Source of the DNA: Zoroaster sp. YZ-2022 | Taxonomy: Eukaryota > Echinodermata > Asteroidea > Forcipulatida > Zoroasteridae | Length of the DNA: 64,000 nt | Assembly: GCA_029582265.1 (NCBI GenBank) | Contig: CM055837.1 | Coordinates: 4,759,148 to 4,823,147 of the forward strand | Direction: 5' to 3' | Shown here: piece after piece, positions 1-11,661 of the stretch | Numbering within the stretch: the first letter of the stretch is position 1 | Layout of the letters: the number at the start of each line of letters is the position of its first letter | Translations under genes and position numbers: made by a program | Notes under the pieces: generated by a model | What the model saw: only the letters and a program-made list of their open reading frames with translations | The model's database searches: none | What the model was told of the DNA's origin: nothing

Positions 1-425
1 TATTTTTAGAATAATGATGTAATTGTACAGCGACATACAAAGCAAAACAATCATGGCATTTTTTTTCTAAACTGGCCTTCGTGCCAAGTGCCACTGATAA
101 TAGAGTTGTTTTGCCCAAGTTTTAGGTGTTACTGGTAGACTTGGTAATAAATAATCCTTAATAGTTCCATAAAAAAACATTTTCTACAATCATTCTATTG
201 CTGGATGTCTTTGCTTTAATTAAAGTTAATAAGTTTATATTACTTAGGCCTAGCCTAGTAACTGTGTTACTCGTTTTGTTTGGATTATTTAATTTACATT
301 GTCCTTGGGCTTGGAAGTTTTGTCGTTGAAATTACGTGACAAATCTCGGAGGTGATACACAACGTTTTCATACACTTTTGAACAATCAAATGAATTGTCA
401 CGGAATATGTAAAATTTAAGGGAGG
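1..425. other. AT-rich intergenic DNA
   Basis: No gene, RNA or repeat is recognisable here. The sequence is AT-rich with scattered stops in all frames. Confidence 0.5.
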
Positions 426-434
426 AAAAAAAAA
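426..434 (-). terminator. Pol III terminator of the tRNA-Arg gene
   Basis: A run of nine A on the plus strand reads as nine T on the minus strand, starting 7 bp after the tRNA 3' end. An oligo-T tract on the sense strand is the usual RNA polymerase III stop signal. Confidence 0.75.
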
Positions 435-440
435 CCCTTT

Positions 441-513
441 CGACCTTGCCAGGACTCGAACCTGGAATCCCCTGATCCGTAGTCAGATGCCTTATCCATT
501 GGGCCACAAGGCC
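441..513 (-). tRNA. tRNA-Arg (anticodon ACG)
   Basis: Reading the minus strand, a 7-bp acceptor stem closes (GGCCTTG with CAAGGTC, one G-U pair) with discriminator G. The D-arm contains an A box like TGGCCCAATGG, the anticodon loop CTACGGA gives ACG, and the T-arm carries GGTTCGAGTCC as B box. The total is 73 nt with no intron. The anticodon arm (TCTGACTACGGATCAG) matches the conserved animal tRNA-Arg(ACG) type. An oligo-T terminator follows directly. The gene is divergent from the protein-coding gene that begins about 330 bp away. It decodes CGN arginine codons after A34-to-I editing (known for this family). It looks intact and functional, unlike the SINE heads elsewhere in the window. Confidence 0.93.
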
Positions 514-845
514 TCGGTATTATCCAGGGTGGACTTATAAAATATGAATTATTGTTTCGTTGTTTTTGTGTGCTGCATGCATGATATGTCATAAACTTGT
601 ACAAGTCATTGGTTGTAATTTGATTGAGCCTTTAGCAAGCGACGCGTTGCAGATATACGTGCAAAACGACATGTAGTAGGAAACGACATAGGCAGCTCTA
701 ATATTTGTTCTGAAAAGCGCGCGTTTTTTCTTGGTCATCTTTAAATGAGGGCGGTATCACTCCCCCTACGTGGAGAACATTTTTGATAAATTTTTAAGAA
801 GTTATGGGGTCCGTCGACATCTTCTTCATGTATGATGTCATCAAG
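514..845 (+). promoter_or_regulatory. Upstream region and 5' UTR of the MAP7-like gene
   Basis: This is the head-to-head gap between the tRNA and exon 1. It holds a few CpG-rich patches (around 640-665 and 715-725) in an otherwise AT-rich setting. I see no clear TATA box or initiator, so the transcription start is unknown. Two further ATGs in the exon 1 frame lie at 804 and 828, after an in-frame TAA at 795, so the 5' UTR/start boundary is not fixed. Confidence 0.4.
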
Positions 846-894
846 ATGGCGGAAAATACAGTGGTAGAAGACGGATCTTTCCAGCTAAAAGAAG
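846..894 (+). CDS. Exon 1 of MAP7/ensconsin-like gene (N-terminus)
   Basis: Encodes MAENTVVEDGSFQLKE plus the first base of the next codon (phase 1), then a donor GAAG|GTAATT. The ATG at 846 has a strong context (A at -3, G at +4, ATGGCGG). In-frame ATGs at 804 and 828 could add up to 14 residues; 804 also has G at -3 and +4, so the start is a choice. The link to exon 2 nearly 41 kb away is inferred: exon 2 opens with exactly two bases (AA), completing a GAA codon, and both pieces are acidic. No intervening exon is evident. Exon 1 could instead belong to another transcript, and RNA data would settle this. Confidence 0.6.
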
Positions 895-3725
895 GTAATT
901 GTAGCACTATTTTCGTCTTGAATGGAATATTTGAAAATACCATTTGATGATATATTTATTTGAGGTACTGGAGAAACTTGATAAGTCTGAAAATACTTAA
1001 TTTATTTAACGTAACAAGCGCTGATGTGTTGTCGGACACACGCTGGGATGACTGATGCTTGCTGAAGTTGCAGTCTTTCGGCTGTTCAGGGCGATTTGCA
1101 TTTGACGTCGGTAAAATTATCGACTGGTCTAACATAGTTTTTGACCATTTGTGAAGAAAAAAGGGCATTTAAACAAGAGGAAAGAGTATAGTAAACTACC
1201 ACCATTTGTGTACGAAGTCTATTCATGTTTTTTTTAGCAGACGACAACATTGCCAACATTGGCTTGCTCAACTATAACAAATCTGTTAAAAGTTCAGCTC
1301 AAATCTCAAAAAATAATGTTTCCACACTTCATTAACATTTAATAATTGACTAGTATGATTGTTAAATATTATTTTTTTAGTTTGTCTTTATATTTTGCAG
1401 GAAACTTTGTGGTTTTTGTCATAGTTTAGGAGAAAAGTGGCAGCTGTATCCTAAATTATTTCCAAAAAGGAAAACAAATTATGATTAATGAAGCTCCTTA
1501 GGTTTCTAAATTGATGGAACTGGGTCATGCTAGTTTATGGCAATTATTCCTAAACTGTTTTCACCAGTAATAATTTATTAAATATTGTATACATAATTTA
1601 TTAATTATATACATTTCTACAGTACTGTACTGCTCAAGCATTTCTAGTCAATTTGTTGTTGTCGTTATTACAATTTTTTTGATCTTGTTGACACTTTAAT
1701 AGGCCTGTCCAATTGTACAAACTGGCTTTTGCTAATAAACAGATGTTTAATAAATTGATGAAGTATGTAATTTTCACATTTGCCAATCAAATTTTATGAA
1801 TGAATTTTCACAATTTTCTCATCACAATTAATGACAATGACAATTAATGACAATTTATAAGCTGAAATTGTCACAGGTCAATTGTTTTGTGCATGCTTTA
1901 TTCACATGAAGTGAGAATGAGATATAGACTAATTTATGTATGTTTACCAATGGTATACTTTCCCTTTAGCCATGTAATGTATTGTATCACGGCTGGTTTC
2001 CATGACTGCAAAAGAGAAACTCAAGAAGTGTGGTATGAATGCCTGGTGATTTACGTATACAGAGAGGAAATACTTAGTAACGCAGATTGAGAATACTGAA
2101 AACATGACTGTGAACTGAAATTGTAGATTTGGTTCCACTGTGATACATCAAGTGGAACTTGCCAGCTAATTATGTAAATTATACACTAACACTGTATAAT
2201 GATTGGGTTTTCCTTGATGGAAAACAAAATTACTTGAAGGCAAAGATTTTACAGATAACCATGTACAATTCTTGTACATACATGTACATGTAGATGATGA
2301 TATTTGCATACATTATTTAGTGTTTCGGAGGTAGGGGGGTGGATGATTATTTGAGGGTTGATTATTATAGTCGGAGCTTTTCAATGAGCCCACAATATTC
2401 ATTTTTGCATACATATTGTTCAATGGGATTCAGGGAAATTGATGCCGTATTATGGTCAATGTTTTCAGAAATGGAATTGGTTCTTGGAACAAAATATCAA
2501 TTTCGATGTACATTGAAATATTTCAGTTTACGTTGTTTTCAGATAAATCTTGGCAATCGTAAACAAAACTTTAAAGTATGCTTGGTTTTTCAAGATGCAA
2601 ATATTGTGGTTTATAGCACTGTTCTTGAATTGTCACTGGAAAGTTAGGTTTTTTGATAAATTAATCAATGGGAGAATAACATATTTTCTTCTGAAGATCT
2701 TTCAAACAAATTAACAAATGTACACAAGAATTGTATGTATTAAAATACATTTTTAAATTTATTATTCTGTATTAAAAGAAGAATAATAAATTTCTAAACT
2801 CATCTGAGATTGAGCGAGTAGAATCAAAAAGGCATAATAGTATCAATTGACACATATCCTATTCTATTGACATTGTTGCCATTGACAACAGACCTTCATA
2901 AAAATTCATAACTTTTTAGATAAACACCGTCTGTCTTTTTGTGGCATTGAGTTGACACTGCTAACAGACCAACAGCGACTAGATCTACACACATGATAGA
3001 CAGACCTATAATGTACAACATGTATTTGCATCCATATAAAAGCTTTTTATGAGTTAATATGGCAGCTGTAATTATGATGTAAATATTCTGCCTCGGGGTG
3101 ATGGTGCCAGACTGTCTATTTACCTTAATGGATGCCAAGGTTAAGTGAGAATCAGTGACAATCGGCACGTGATGCTCTCCTTGCATGCGAACTTGCACCC
3201 AAAAAACAAATGGGATATTGATAGTAAAGAAAACGGTTGTTCCATAACTCTTTCTGTGAACCAAGAGAACAATGAATGCATATGATGTCGCGGGAATATC
3301 GTTCAGTGACATGTACATAATATGTGAGTAGGCGTACTGCCACATACTGCTAATAACATTTTTTGTTTACGTATTTGGTGCCTGGACATGTTCATTTCGT
3401 AAGTCAAAGACAATTTTTTCCACTCATAATTTTATTTGTGTGGTTATTTTGTATGCATTGTTGCTCCCACCTGGAGTGGTTATCTTGCTGTGTAACGGTG
3501 TCCTACATTCTTAATTAAATTTGTTTATATATATATGTTTGTTTATGTGTTTGTTTATATATATATATATATGATGTACGGTTTTATTAATAATGTTTTT
3601 GTGTGGTTATTGAATGTTTTTGTAATGGTTTTTAATTTTATTTAAGCTTGAAGAAATACCATTTTTTATAAATAAATAGAGAATTAGCTGTTGCAAACTG
3701 CTTACCAACCTAAAGGACCTGTAGT
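895..3725. other. Unannotated intron DNA
   Basis: No repeat family shared with the rest of the window is visible. A short TA microsatellite lies at about 3525-3572. A 149-codon minus-strand open frame at 2896-3345 resembles nothing I recognise and is treated under findings. Confidence 0.4.
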
Positions 3726-3845
3726 ATAAATGCAAAATAATTGTTATTGGCCTTATGTTTCGAACCTAGCAGGTTCTTTCTCAAAGGTAAAAAAAAGAAA
3801 GAACCTGTTCGAAGCGTAAGTCCAATAACAAGTAATTTGCATTTA
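3726..3845. repeat. Foldback (inverted repeat) element
   Basis: The left arm (about 3728-3765) reads AAATGCAAAATAATTGTTAT onward and is matched in reverse complement by the right arm (about 3807-3844, ending GCATTT). An inner AGGTTCTTTC / GAAAGAACCT pair continues the stem. It is probably a small MITE remnant; no target duplication was identified. Confidence 0.6.
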
Positions 3846-4040
3846 TTTTTATAAATGTTAAATAAATTTTTGAGATGGAGGACCAAGATGTTGTTGAATA
3901 ACTAATAAATTGGAATTCAGTGTAGCGATAACATCTTGAATTTGTTGCTTGGTATGACTGTTGTAAGTCAAGGCTCTAACTCTTTGCACCTGTTATATTA
4001 TCCTTGTTGGAGGTAAAATGACATTGAAACAATGTTAGCT

Positions 4041-5214
4041 TTAAAGGGAAGGTACAACATTGGTAATGTTGTCAAAACTGCTTATCTATGCATATACATT
4101 GTATGCATACTCTCTTTGAATCAAGATATACATTGAAGGGAAGGTACAACATTAGTAATGTTGTCAAAACTGCTTCTATGAGTATGCTTACTCTCTTTGA
4201 ATCAAGATATACATTGAAGGGAAGGTACACCATTGGTAATGTTGTCAAAACTGCTTCTAAGTATGAGTATGCTTACTCTCTTTGAATCAAGATATACATT
4301 GAAGGGAAGGTACAGCATTGGTAATGTTGTCAAAACTGCTTCTATGCATATACATGTATGCTTACTCTCTTTGAATCAAGATATACATTGAAGGGAATGT
4401 ACACCATTGGTAATGTTGTCAAAACTGCTTCTATGCATATGCTTACTCTCTTTGAATCAAGATATACATTGAAGGGAAGGTACAGCATTGGTAATGTTGT
4501 CAAAACTGCTTCTATGCATATGCTTACTCTTTGAATCAAGATATACATTGAAGGGAAGGTACAGCATTGGTAATGTTGGCAAAACTGCTTTCTATGCATA
4601 TATGCTTACTCTCTTTGAATCAAGATATACATGTACATTGAAGGGAAGGTACAACATTGGTAATGTTGTCAAAACTACTTCTATGCATATGCTTACTCTC
4701 TTTGAATCAAGATATACATTGAAGGGAAGGTACACCATTGGTAATGTTGTCAAAACTGCTTCTATGCATATATGCTTACTCTCTTTGAATCAATATATAC
4801 ATGTACATTGAAGGGAAGGTACAACATTGGTAATGTTGTCAAAACTACTTCTATGCATATGCTTACTCTCTTTGAATCAAGATATACATTGAAGGGAAGG
4901 TACACCATTGGTAATGTTGTCAAAACTGCTTCTATGCATATACTTACTCTCTGAATCAAGATATACATTGAAGGGAAGGTACACCATTGGTAATGTTGTC
5001 AAAACTGCTTCTATGAGTATGCTTACTCTCTTTGAATCAAGATACATTGAAGGGAAGGTACAGCATTGGTAATGTTGTCAAAACTGCTTCTATGCATATG
5101 CTTACTCTCTTTGAATCAAGATATACATTGAAGGGAAGGTACAGCATTGGTAATGTTGTCAAAACTGCTTCTATGCATATGCTTACTCTTTGAATCAAGA
5201 TATACATTAAATAA
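4041..5214. repeat. 81-bp tandem repeat array, about 14 copies
   Basis: Each monomer carries GGGAAGGTACAACATTGG, then TAATGTTGTCAAAACTGCTT, then ATGCATATGCTTACTC and a TTTGAATCAAGATATAC segment. Monomers differ by small indels and point changes (TATGCATATG versus TATGAGTATG). Because 81 is divisible by three, both strands stay open over long stretches. These frames are repeat by-products, not genes. Each monomer holds a perfect hairpin, ACAACATT-GGT-AATGTTGT. The same monomer recurs at 43655, 45540 and 51936. Confidence 0.95.
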
Positions 5215-5803
5215 CCAACCTGTTAAAGTTTAAGTTTTTATAATGTTGTATCATTAATGGAAAGTAGTGAAAAGTAATTATTTTATTGTTTGTATCTATT
5301 CAAGTGTGGACATTAGAAAAGAAAACTCTTTACTAAACTTGAACTGGCAGTGGTTCAAAATCACTTCTTGGGGAGGAGGGTTTCATTTAGGATTTGAAAA
5401 CTGGCTTTCCAAAATGTACAAGGTTTTGAAACTGCCTTTGCAAAGAACTAGCCAGTGACAAAAGTATGAGCGTGCAAGCCATTTCATTGTGGGGATTCAT
5501 TAAGGTCCTGCTTTACGACCCTGGAGAGATTTGTATTAGATTCTGTCTGGTGCAATCTCAGGCTTTTATATCTTCAAAATTATTAAGAAGAACCCACCAG
5601 AAATAGGTTTACTTCAAGTAGACTTTAAACACAGGCTTACATGAACATGTTAAGAGGACAGACTAGATAATAGACACTGGACTGTCCTGGAAAGGTAGGC
5701 TTGGTAGGTAGGGTCTAAATAGTCCCAACCTGTCCAAATCGATCTTTACCTGTCTTGGGGACAGGTGGACGACGGGTGGCAAGATGAGACCCTGTAGGGG
5801 AGA
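5215..5803. other. Unannotated intron DNA
   Basis: Nothing recognisable. Short AGGTAGGC-like and CCTGTC-like repeats occur around 5690-5790. Confidence 0.4.
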
Positions 5804-6027
5804 TTAACCCTAACCCCCTCGGTATTCTGGCTACGAACTTTCCTGAATCCTCCAAAATCCATCAGTGCTCTTTTGGAAACGTGCCCTTACCTTCAAAACG
5901 CACCATGCATTTTCGTTGATCTTTCATATTCAGTACTTATCGCCTGTACTTCTTGCCAGGTAGTAATTTTGTCCCATTTGAAGAGGCGAAAGTACCAGTT
6001 TCCAACAGTGATTTTTCCCAAAAAATT
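5804..6027 (+). mobile_element. TTAA element, CCCTAACC class subfamily 1, 3'-truncated
   Basis: Begins TTAACCCTAACCCCCTCGG and follows the subfamily 1 consensus (TATTCTGGCT, CTGAATCCTCCAAAATCC, CTTGCCAGGTAGTAATTTTG) until it breaks off after the TTTCCAACAGTG segment. The right end GGTTAGGGTTAA is missing. Full copies lie at 10402, 14737, 25581, 36603 and 43075. Confidence 0.8.
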
Positions 6028-7292
6028 TGTCCATTCAGTTATTTATAAATTACCAGTCCAATGCCTGCAATCCTATGTATGCCTGATCTTTAACACTAAC
6101 TCAATCCAGAGTGTGGAATACAAAACCTGCATTGATTAATGAGGTTACTTGGAACCGGTTGATCTGTGAACCGGTGAGGCCATCTCTGTGGTGGCCCCGG
6201 GGTTTTGAAATTAATAATAGCATTTCTTGGCTGTTTTATGTGTGTCTAATCATGTATGATTTAATGCACAAACACTAAAGGCATGGTAGTTACATGTGAT
6301 TATCACTTAGATCGATCCAGGTTGTAATATGCTATGCTGTGCTGTGCACGTGATAAGGCAGATATAATGTGGTAAAGGCAGTAGTGGATAAGGTCAGAGG
6401 TCATTTTTAAATAAACAAACAGATCATGCAGGCGCATAGGTTATGTTTACAAAACAGCTTATGTTTACAAAACAGATTATGTTTACAAAACAGATAAAGA
6501 ATAATAAAACCTTTAACAAATAAATAACAAAACAAATAAAACCTTTTTGAGATTACCCTACTGATCCCAAAATGTGGATTTCTACTCCCCAGCTGTGTTG
6601 TGTTTTGAAAGAAAAATAAATACAATTTTGAAAAGCCTCAGAAGGTGACAAGAGATGTTTCTAAATTCTTTTGAAGAAATCATACCAAACAACAACTTAA
6701 AATAGCGGAATATTGCTATTACACCTGAGAACTTAAAAATGACAAACTATGTGTGTGACAAAAGAATTATCAGAAACGTGTTTGTCCCATGTATGTCCGA
6801 AAGTGAATTTATGGTGGGTAAATTAGGACTTACATGTACGTAAACAATGCCTTTGGTAATTATTTTGTGAAACATTCCATTTCAAAACATTTCTTTTGAA
6901 ATATTCCAATTTTGTTTACATTTAAGAAAGAAATAGCTGGAAATTACTACTAGAATAATAACATGGGCCATCAACTTTAAAGTGTTTACAGCACATATTA
7001 TGCAAATTGCACACCATATGTACAGGTCTGTGTAAAAATCATACAAATATCACAATGGGAAATTTACTATTGTGTAGTATTTTCTTTTATTGTGTGAGTC
7101 CTTGAATGTTTTGTTGATTATTAACTTTAATGACAGGTGCAGTGCAGGTGTCCATTTAAGTAATTAATTATTATTAAAAAGTACATGCAACCTCATACTC
7201 ACAAAAGCGAGTTGGGCCTTATGCATTATTTATTGTGTAATTTGTACAGTAAACAGTGCAACGCCGCTTTAACACTATTACAGTGAACATGG
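6028..7292. other. Unannotated intron DNA
   Basis: An 18-bp unit (TTATGTTTACAAAACAGA) is repeated three times at about 6438-6494. Nothing else is recognisable. Confidence 0.4.
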
Positions 7293-7723
7293 CTCTTGCT
7301 TAAGCTTAGACGATAATATCGAATATCGCGATATATTTTTTATTCGATTACGGTATCGAGAACCTTTTGAAGTTATCGAGATATTGGCAAATTGCGATTA
7401 AAAATATATTAGGCCTAAAATATATATATCGCCATTGTGAGTCAAGTCAGAAATTGCATGGAAACAAAATGTGGACAGTCTTTTCAGCTTTGGAAGTGAT
7501 AAATAAAAACGAACTACTTCAGAAGTACATACACACAACGCAAATTAATTTGCGATTTATTGTGATGCTTGTAGAGGGGTACATACCTGTGGTTATCGGC
7601 TCGAAAGCAATCATGCATGGATGAAAAAAATAATAATCGCGATACTATCGAAAATCGCGATATATGTTTGCCGATATATCGTGGATGAAAAAAAAATCGA
7701 CATCGCCCAAGCTTACGCTTGCT
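7293..7723. mobile_element. hAT-like MITE with TAAGCTT ends
   Basis: The element body spans 7301-7715. Terminal inverted repeats are TAAGCTTAGACGATAATATC on the left and, reverse-complemented, TAAGCTTGGGCGATGTCGAT on the right. Flanks CTCTTGCT and CGCTTGCT agree at 7 of 8 positions, fitting the 8-bp duplication of hAT elements. The interior is rich in ATATCG palindromes. No coding remnant was seen. Confidence 0.7.
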
Positions 7724-7793
7724 CCCATATAATCCAATGATAATTGCAATTATGATTCACTATAATGAAGTATAAGTGAAGTGAACCTTCCCT

Positions 7794-8527
7794 TTAACCC
7801 TAACTCCCTAGGCCCATTTGCTTACACATAACCTGAATCCTTCCTAACTCCCTAGGCCCATTTGCTTACACATAACCTGAATCCTTCCTAACTCCCTAGG
7901 CCCATTTGCTTACACATAACCTGAATCCTTCCTAACTCCCTAGGCCCATTTGCTTACACATAACCTGAATCCTTCCTAACTCTCTAGGTCCATTTGCTTA
8001 CACATAACCTGAATCCTTCCTAACTCCCTAGGCCCATTTGCATACACATAACCTGAATCCTTCCTAACTCCCTAGGCCCATTTGCTTACACATAACCTGA
8101 ATCCTTCCTAACTCCCTAGGCCCATTTGCTTACACATAACCTGAATCCTCCAAAATCCTTCAGTAGTAAAGCAAGCACATGACATGTATGCACACATGTG
8201 TTTCTAATCTGTGATACATGTACATGGCCAGGGACCCTCCCTGCATGCATGGAGCAATAAACAGTGTCCACTGACCCAAGCACTGACCTTGCAATCACTA
8301 CAACAAACATGGATGTACATGTACCATGGAAAGGCAAGTATGCCTAATAACCTCAATCCTCCAAAATCCTTCAATCAATACAACAAACATGGATGTACAT
8401 ATACCATGGAAAGGCAAGTATGCCTAATAGCCTCAATCCTCCAAAATCCTTCACTTTAGCAAAGAGCATGTAGCATGTAACCTCAATCCTTTAAAATCCT
8501 TCACTTTGGCAAAGAGGATTTGGTAAG
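7794..8527 (-). mobile_element. TTAA element, CCCTAACC class subfamily 2, with eight 44-bp units
   Basis: Begins TTAACCCTAACTCCCTAGG and is inverted relative to copies at 9479, 11662 and 26025. A 44-bp unit (TAACTCCCTAGGCCCATTTG, GCTTACACATAACCTGAATCC) is repeated eight times at 7801-8152, followed by the subfamily interior with GTAAAGCAAGCACATGACATG and two CAACAAACATGGATGTACAT blocks. The far end stops at CAAAGAGGATTTGG, without the expected GGTTAGGGTTAA, so it is truncated next to the hAT-like MITE at 8546. Confidence 0.85.
7801..8152. repeat. 44-bp minisatellite inside TTAA element, 8 copies
   Basis: Unit starts fall at 7801, 7845, 7889, 7933, 7977, 8021, 8065 and 8109, nearly identical. 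The unit begins with the element's own subterminal sequence, so the array looks like iteration of the transposon end. Other copies of the element carry about three (9479), four (11662) and two (26025) units. Confidence 0.9.
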
Positions 8528-8537
8528 AGGATATTCC

Positions 8538-8903
8538 CCGTCCAATAGGGCTGTGTGTTTTGTAACCAGATATTCGGATTTTGATTTCCATCGAATATTC
8601 GATATTCGAAGGCTGCCGATTGGTAATTGCGCCACGTGATACAACGAGCACCCACGATAGATAAGGCCAGACATAGCCTGACCTACACCATGCAAATAAC
8701 ATTGTGAATAGGATGGGCTTGCAAATGTAGATGAGAGGATGATGGGAGGGGGGATAATGATGGAAACTCCAATAAGAAAAAAAAAATTAATGTAAACTTT
8801 TTTTTCTGCGGAAGCTGCATTTTTTTGAAAAAAACAACCGGATATTCGAACCATCCATCGAATATTCGAATATTTGGTTATTCATCAGAGCCCTACCGTC
8901 CAA
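8538..8903. mobile_element. hAT-like MITE with perfect 8-bp target duplication
   Basis: Element 8546-8895 has ends TAGGGCTGTG and CAGAGCCCTA and is flanked on both sides by CCGTCCAA. The interior contains GATATTCG / CGAATATTCGA palindromes. The same TAGGGCTGTG ends occur at 35121 and 58198. Confidence 0.85.
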
Positions 8904-9478
8904 TCAAAGATCCAAATTCTCAGTTTTGAAGCAAAAGTAGAAGTGTAAACAATAACTGCTGTCATCTTTTGGGAAAATTTGTTTTTCATTTATACTTTTG
9001 TTTTAGTACACTGAAGCTTAGTTGGGTTGTACACTGTACATGTGTATATATGTGTGTACATAGTATGCATTGTGTAAATTAGGAAAAAATAATCCTATTA
9101 ATATTGTAGTATTCTAACCCGCAGCATCTGTGTTGACATTATAAAACACCCAAACAAAACAAAGTTGAAAAGTTTAAACTACTTTTCTTTACAAGATTTA
9201 AGGCTTTGCATGGTAGAGTATTGATATCCTTTCGGCTTGCGGTAACACCATGTTGCGATAAGGTTCTTTGGTGTTACCTCAAACCAAAATGATACTTTTC
9301 ATCAATCAATTGCATGTAGCTGTTCTGCATGTACAGTCTTGAGAAAATAAGGTCCCATGTGCGCGATTTGGCGAACGATGGAAAAGAACTGGTATGAATG
9401 CTGCAACCTAGCGTGTCAAAAGCTTTCCATCACTAAAAAAGTTACTGTACAGTGTAAATTGATGGCACATTGAACATA
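8904..9478. other. Unannotated intron DNA
   Basis: Nothing recognisable. The last 35 bp (about 9445-9480) are repeated after the next element. Confidence 0.4.
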
Positions 9479-9906
9479 TTAACCCTAACCTTCCCAAATC
9501 CTCTTTGCTAAAGTGAAGGATTTTGAAGGATTGAGGTTACATGCTGTTTGCTAAAGTGAAGGATTTTGGAGGATTGAGGTTATTAGGCATACTTGCCTTT
9601 CCATGGTACATGTACATCCATGTTTGTTGTAGTGATTGCAAGGTCAGTGCTTTGGTCAGTGGACACTGTTTATTGCTCCATGCATGCAGGGGGGGTCCCT
9701 GGCCATGTACATGTATCACAGATTAGAAACACATGTGTGCATACATGTCATGTGCTTGCTTTACTACTGAAGGATTTTGGAGGATTCAGGTTATGTGTAA
9801 GCAAATGGGCCTAGAGGGAGTTAGGAAGGATTCAGGTTATGTGTAAGCAAATGGGCCTAGGGAGTTAGGAAGGATTCAGGTTATGTGTAAGCAAATGGGC
9901 CTAGGG
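9479..9906 (+). mobile_element. TTAA element, CCCTAACC class subfamily 2, right end lost
   Basis: Starts TTAACCCTAACCTTCCC, runs through the subfamily interior (GTGATTGCAAGGTCAGTGC; TCCCTGGCCATGTACATG) and about three 44-bp units, and stops at GGGCCTAGGG without AGTTAGGGTTAA. The sequence after it (about 9908-9948) repeats the left flank up to and including TTAA. Confidence 0.85.
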
Positions 9907-9950
9907 ATGTACAGTACATGTAGATTGATTGCACATTGAACATATTAATT

Positions 9951-10401
9951 TTTAATTTTGTTATTTATTTAACTTTTTTGTAGTTCAGTCATAGAGCAAT
10001 GAAGATTACACTTTGAGAGTATTACAGCTGAATCTATCACTGACTCACAGTTTTTTTTCTCCATGGTTTATTCCCAGGTCATGTATGGTTATACCCCTGG
10101 TTTTACAATGCAAACACAGTCAATGCAAATAAAGGTCATATGAGGCTGTGAGTCATTGAGTATTAATATCTCAACATAATAATATCCAAGGCCCAACAGC
10201 TGTTAGATGTACTTGGTGTGAATTAAAGTGATAATTTCTTCAAAGCAGTTTCTTGTATGCTGTACAGAAATGATAGTTTACAGGCAAAATACTCCTGTAG
10301 CCAACTCCATTTCTGAGTGGTAGGGGTAGGAGCTGGTAGTGGGGGTTGGTTGGTTGAGTTTTGGTGGAAGATTCTCACTGAAACAGATACAAGGATCTGC
10401 A
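9951..10401. other. Unannotated intron DNA
   Basis: Nothing recognisable. Confidence 0.4.
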
Positions 10402-10671
10402 TTAACCCTAACCACCCCATATCCTTCAAAATCCTCCAAGGGGCACTTTTTTGGAAAAATTCAGCACTGTTGAAAACTGGTACTTTCACCTCTTCAAGTG
10501 GGGCAAAATTACTACCTGGCAAGAAGTACAGGCCACAAGTGCTGAATATAAAAGATCAACGAAAATTCATGGTGCATTTTGAAGATTCGGGCATGCTTCT
10601 AAAAGTGCACTGGAGGATTTTGGAGGATTCAGGAAGGTTCCTAGCCAGAATACCTAGGGGGTTAGTGTTAA
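10402..10671 (-). mobile_element. TTAA element, CCCTAACC class subfamily 1, complete
   Basis: TTAA on both sides (10402-10405, 10668-10671). Ends are CCCTAACCACCCC and GGGGGTTAGTG, the right end carrying one change from TTAGGG. The interior matches subfamily 1 in reverse orientation (CAAAATTACTACCTGGCAAG; GAGGATTCAGGAAGGTTCC). Confidence 0.85.
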
Positions 10672-11661
10672 GCCGATGCAAAAAATGATTATAAGCAAAA
10701 TTTCTGTAGCCAGCTTCATTTCTGAGGGGGTGACTGGGGGGGGGGGGGGGTTGAGAGATGAGAGCTGAGTCTTGGTGGAGGATTCTACATGTAATAACAA
10801 CAGGTACAAGAATTTGTGTCAAGCATTTTTATTGTGCTGTTCAGTATAAATGTGCTTCACTAACCAAGACTTGACTTGTTTAGCGGGATGCACAACACAA
10901 AATAGCTTTCAGTTTACATGAGCATCCACATGGCGTCCACATGTTACATGGATCCACAGATACATTGTGGGGGGGGGGGGAGACAACATATGATAGATGC
11001 GTTTAGTGAGACTGGGGTATGAGAGAAACGCCTACTTCCAAATGGATTCCATCCTCTGCTCTTTAAGATGAAGGACCGTCTACTCAGATGGATTGAAACT
11101 GAGCTGACATTTGAAAGATTGAATATCTCCATTTACCCTTTGAAATGTTCGCAGAGAAATTAAATTTTCTCGGCTTTAGGGGGTTTTTTTTAGCCGCTAA
11201 AGGTCAACTCTATAGAACAGTGAATGGTTTCGCTTATATCGCATAACAAAATCTTTCACAAAATTCTAAATTTTCTAATCACAATTTAAGATTTGCTATT
11301 CAAAATTAGCATTACGTATACACACTAAAATATGTCTGCCTAAAATTTTTGGGAATATTAGAGAGGACATCTTCTCCCAACCTCCATTTATCCCCATTTT
11401 TGGCAGGTTCCCTCCTGGTTTACACTCTCTGAACACTAATAGAAGAGTCTAGTGTCAGCTATTGTCAAGGGATTATAGGATTAGTTAATTTGTGGTTGTT
11501 GTTTCTTTGTGTATCCACCAGGCCTGTGGGGATTAACTCCTGAGTTAAGTGATCTCTTTGTTTGGTTGCTAGGATCTGCCAGATAATGAGCTCATTATAA
11601 TACCCTGAGGGAACCAGCCAAAATTTTGAGGTTTTTGGGGGTTGGGGGAAGATGTCCTACC
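10672..11661. other. Unannotated intron DNA with poly-G tracts
   Basis: G-runs lie near 10737-10750 and 10968-10980. No gene or shared repeat was seen. Confidence 0.4.

Noticed and set aside
4088..5214. Repeat-protein-like open frames with LFESRYTLKGRY motifs
   Set aside because: Translation of an 81-bp tandem repeat. Parallel frames on both strands stay open and the same monomer lies at other non-coding loci.
4041..5214. CRISPR array
   Set aside because: Repeats are contiguous 81-bp monomers without unique spacers, and the context is an animal intron.
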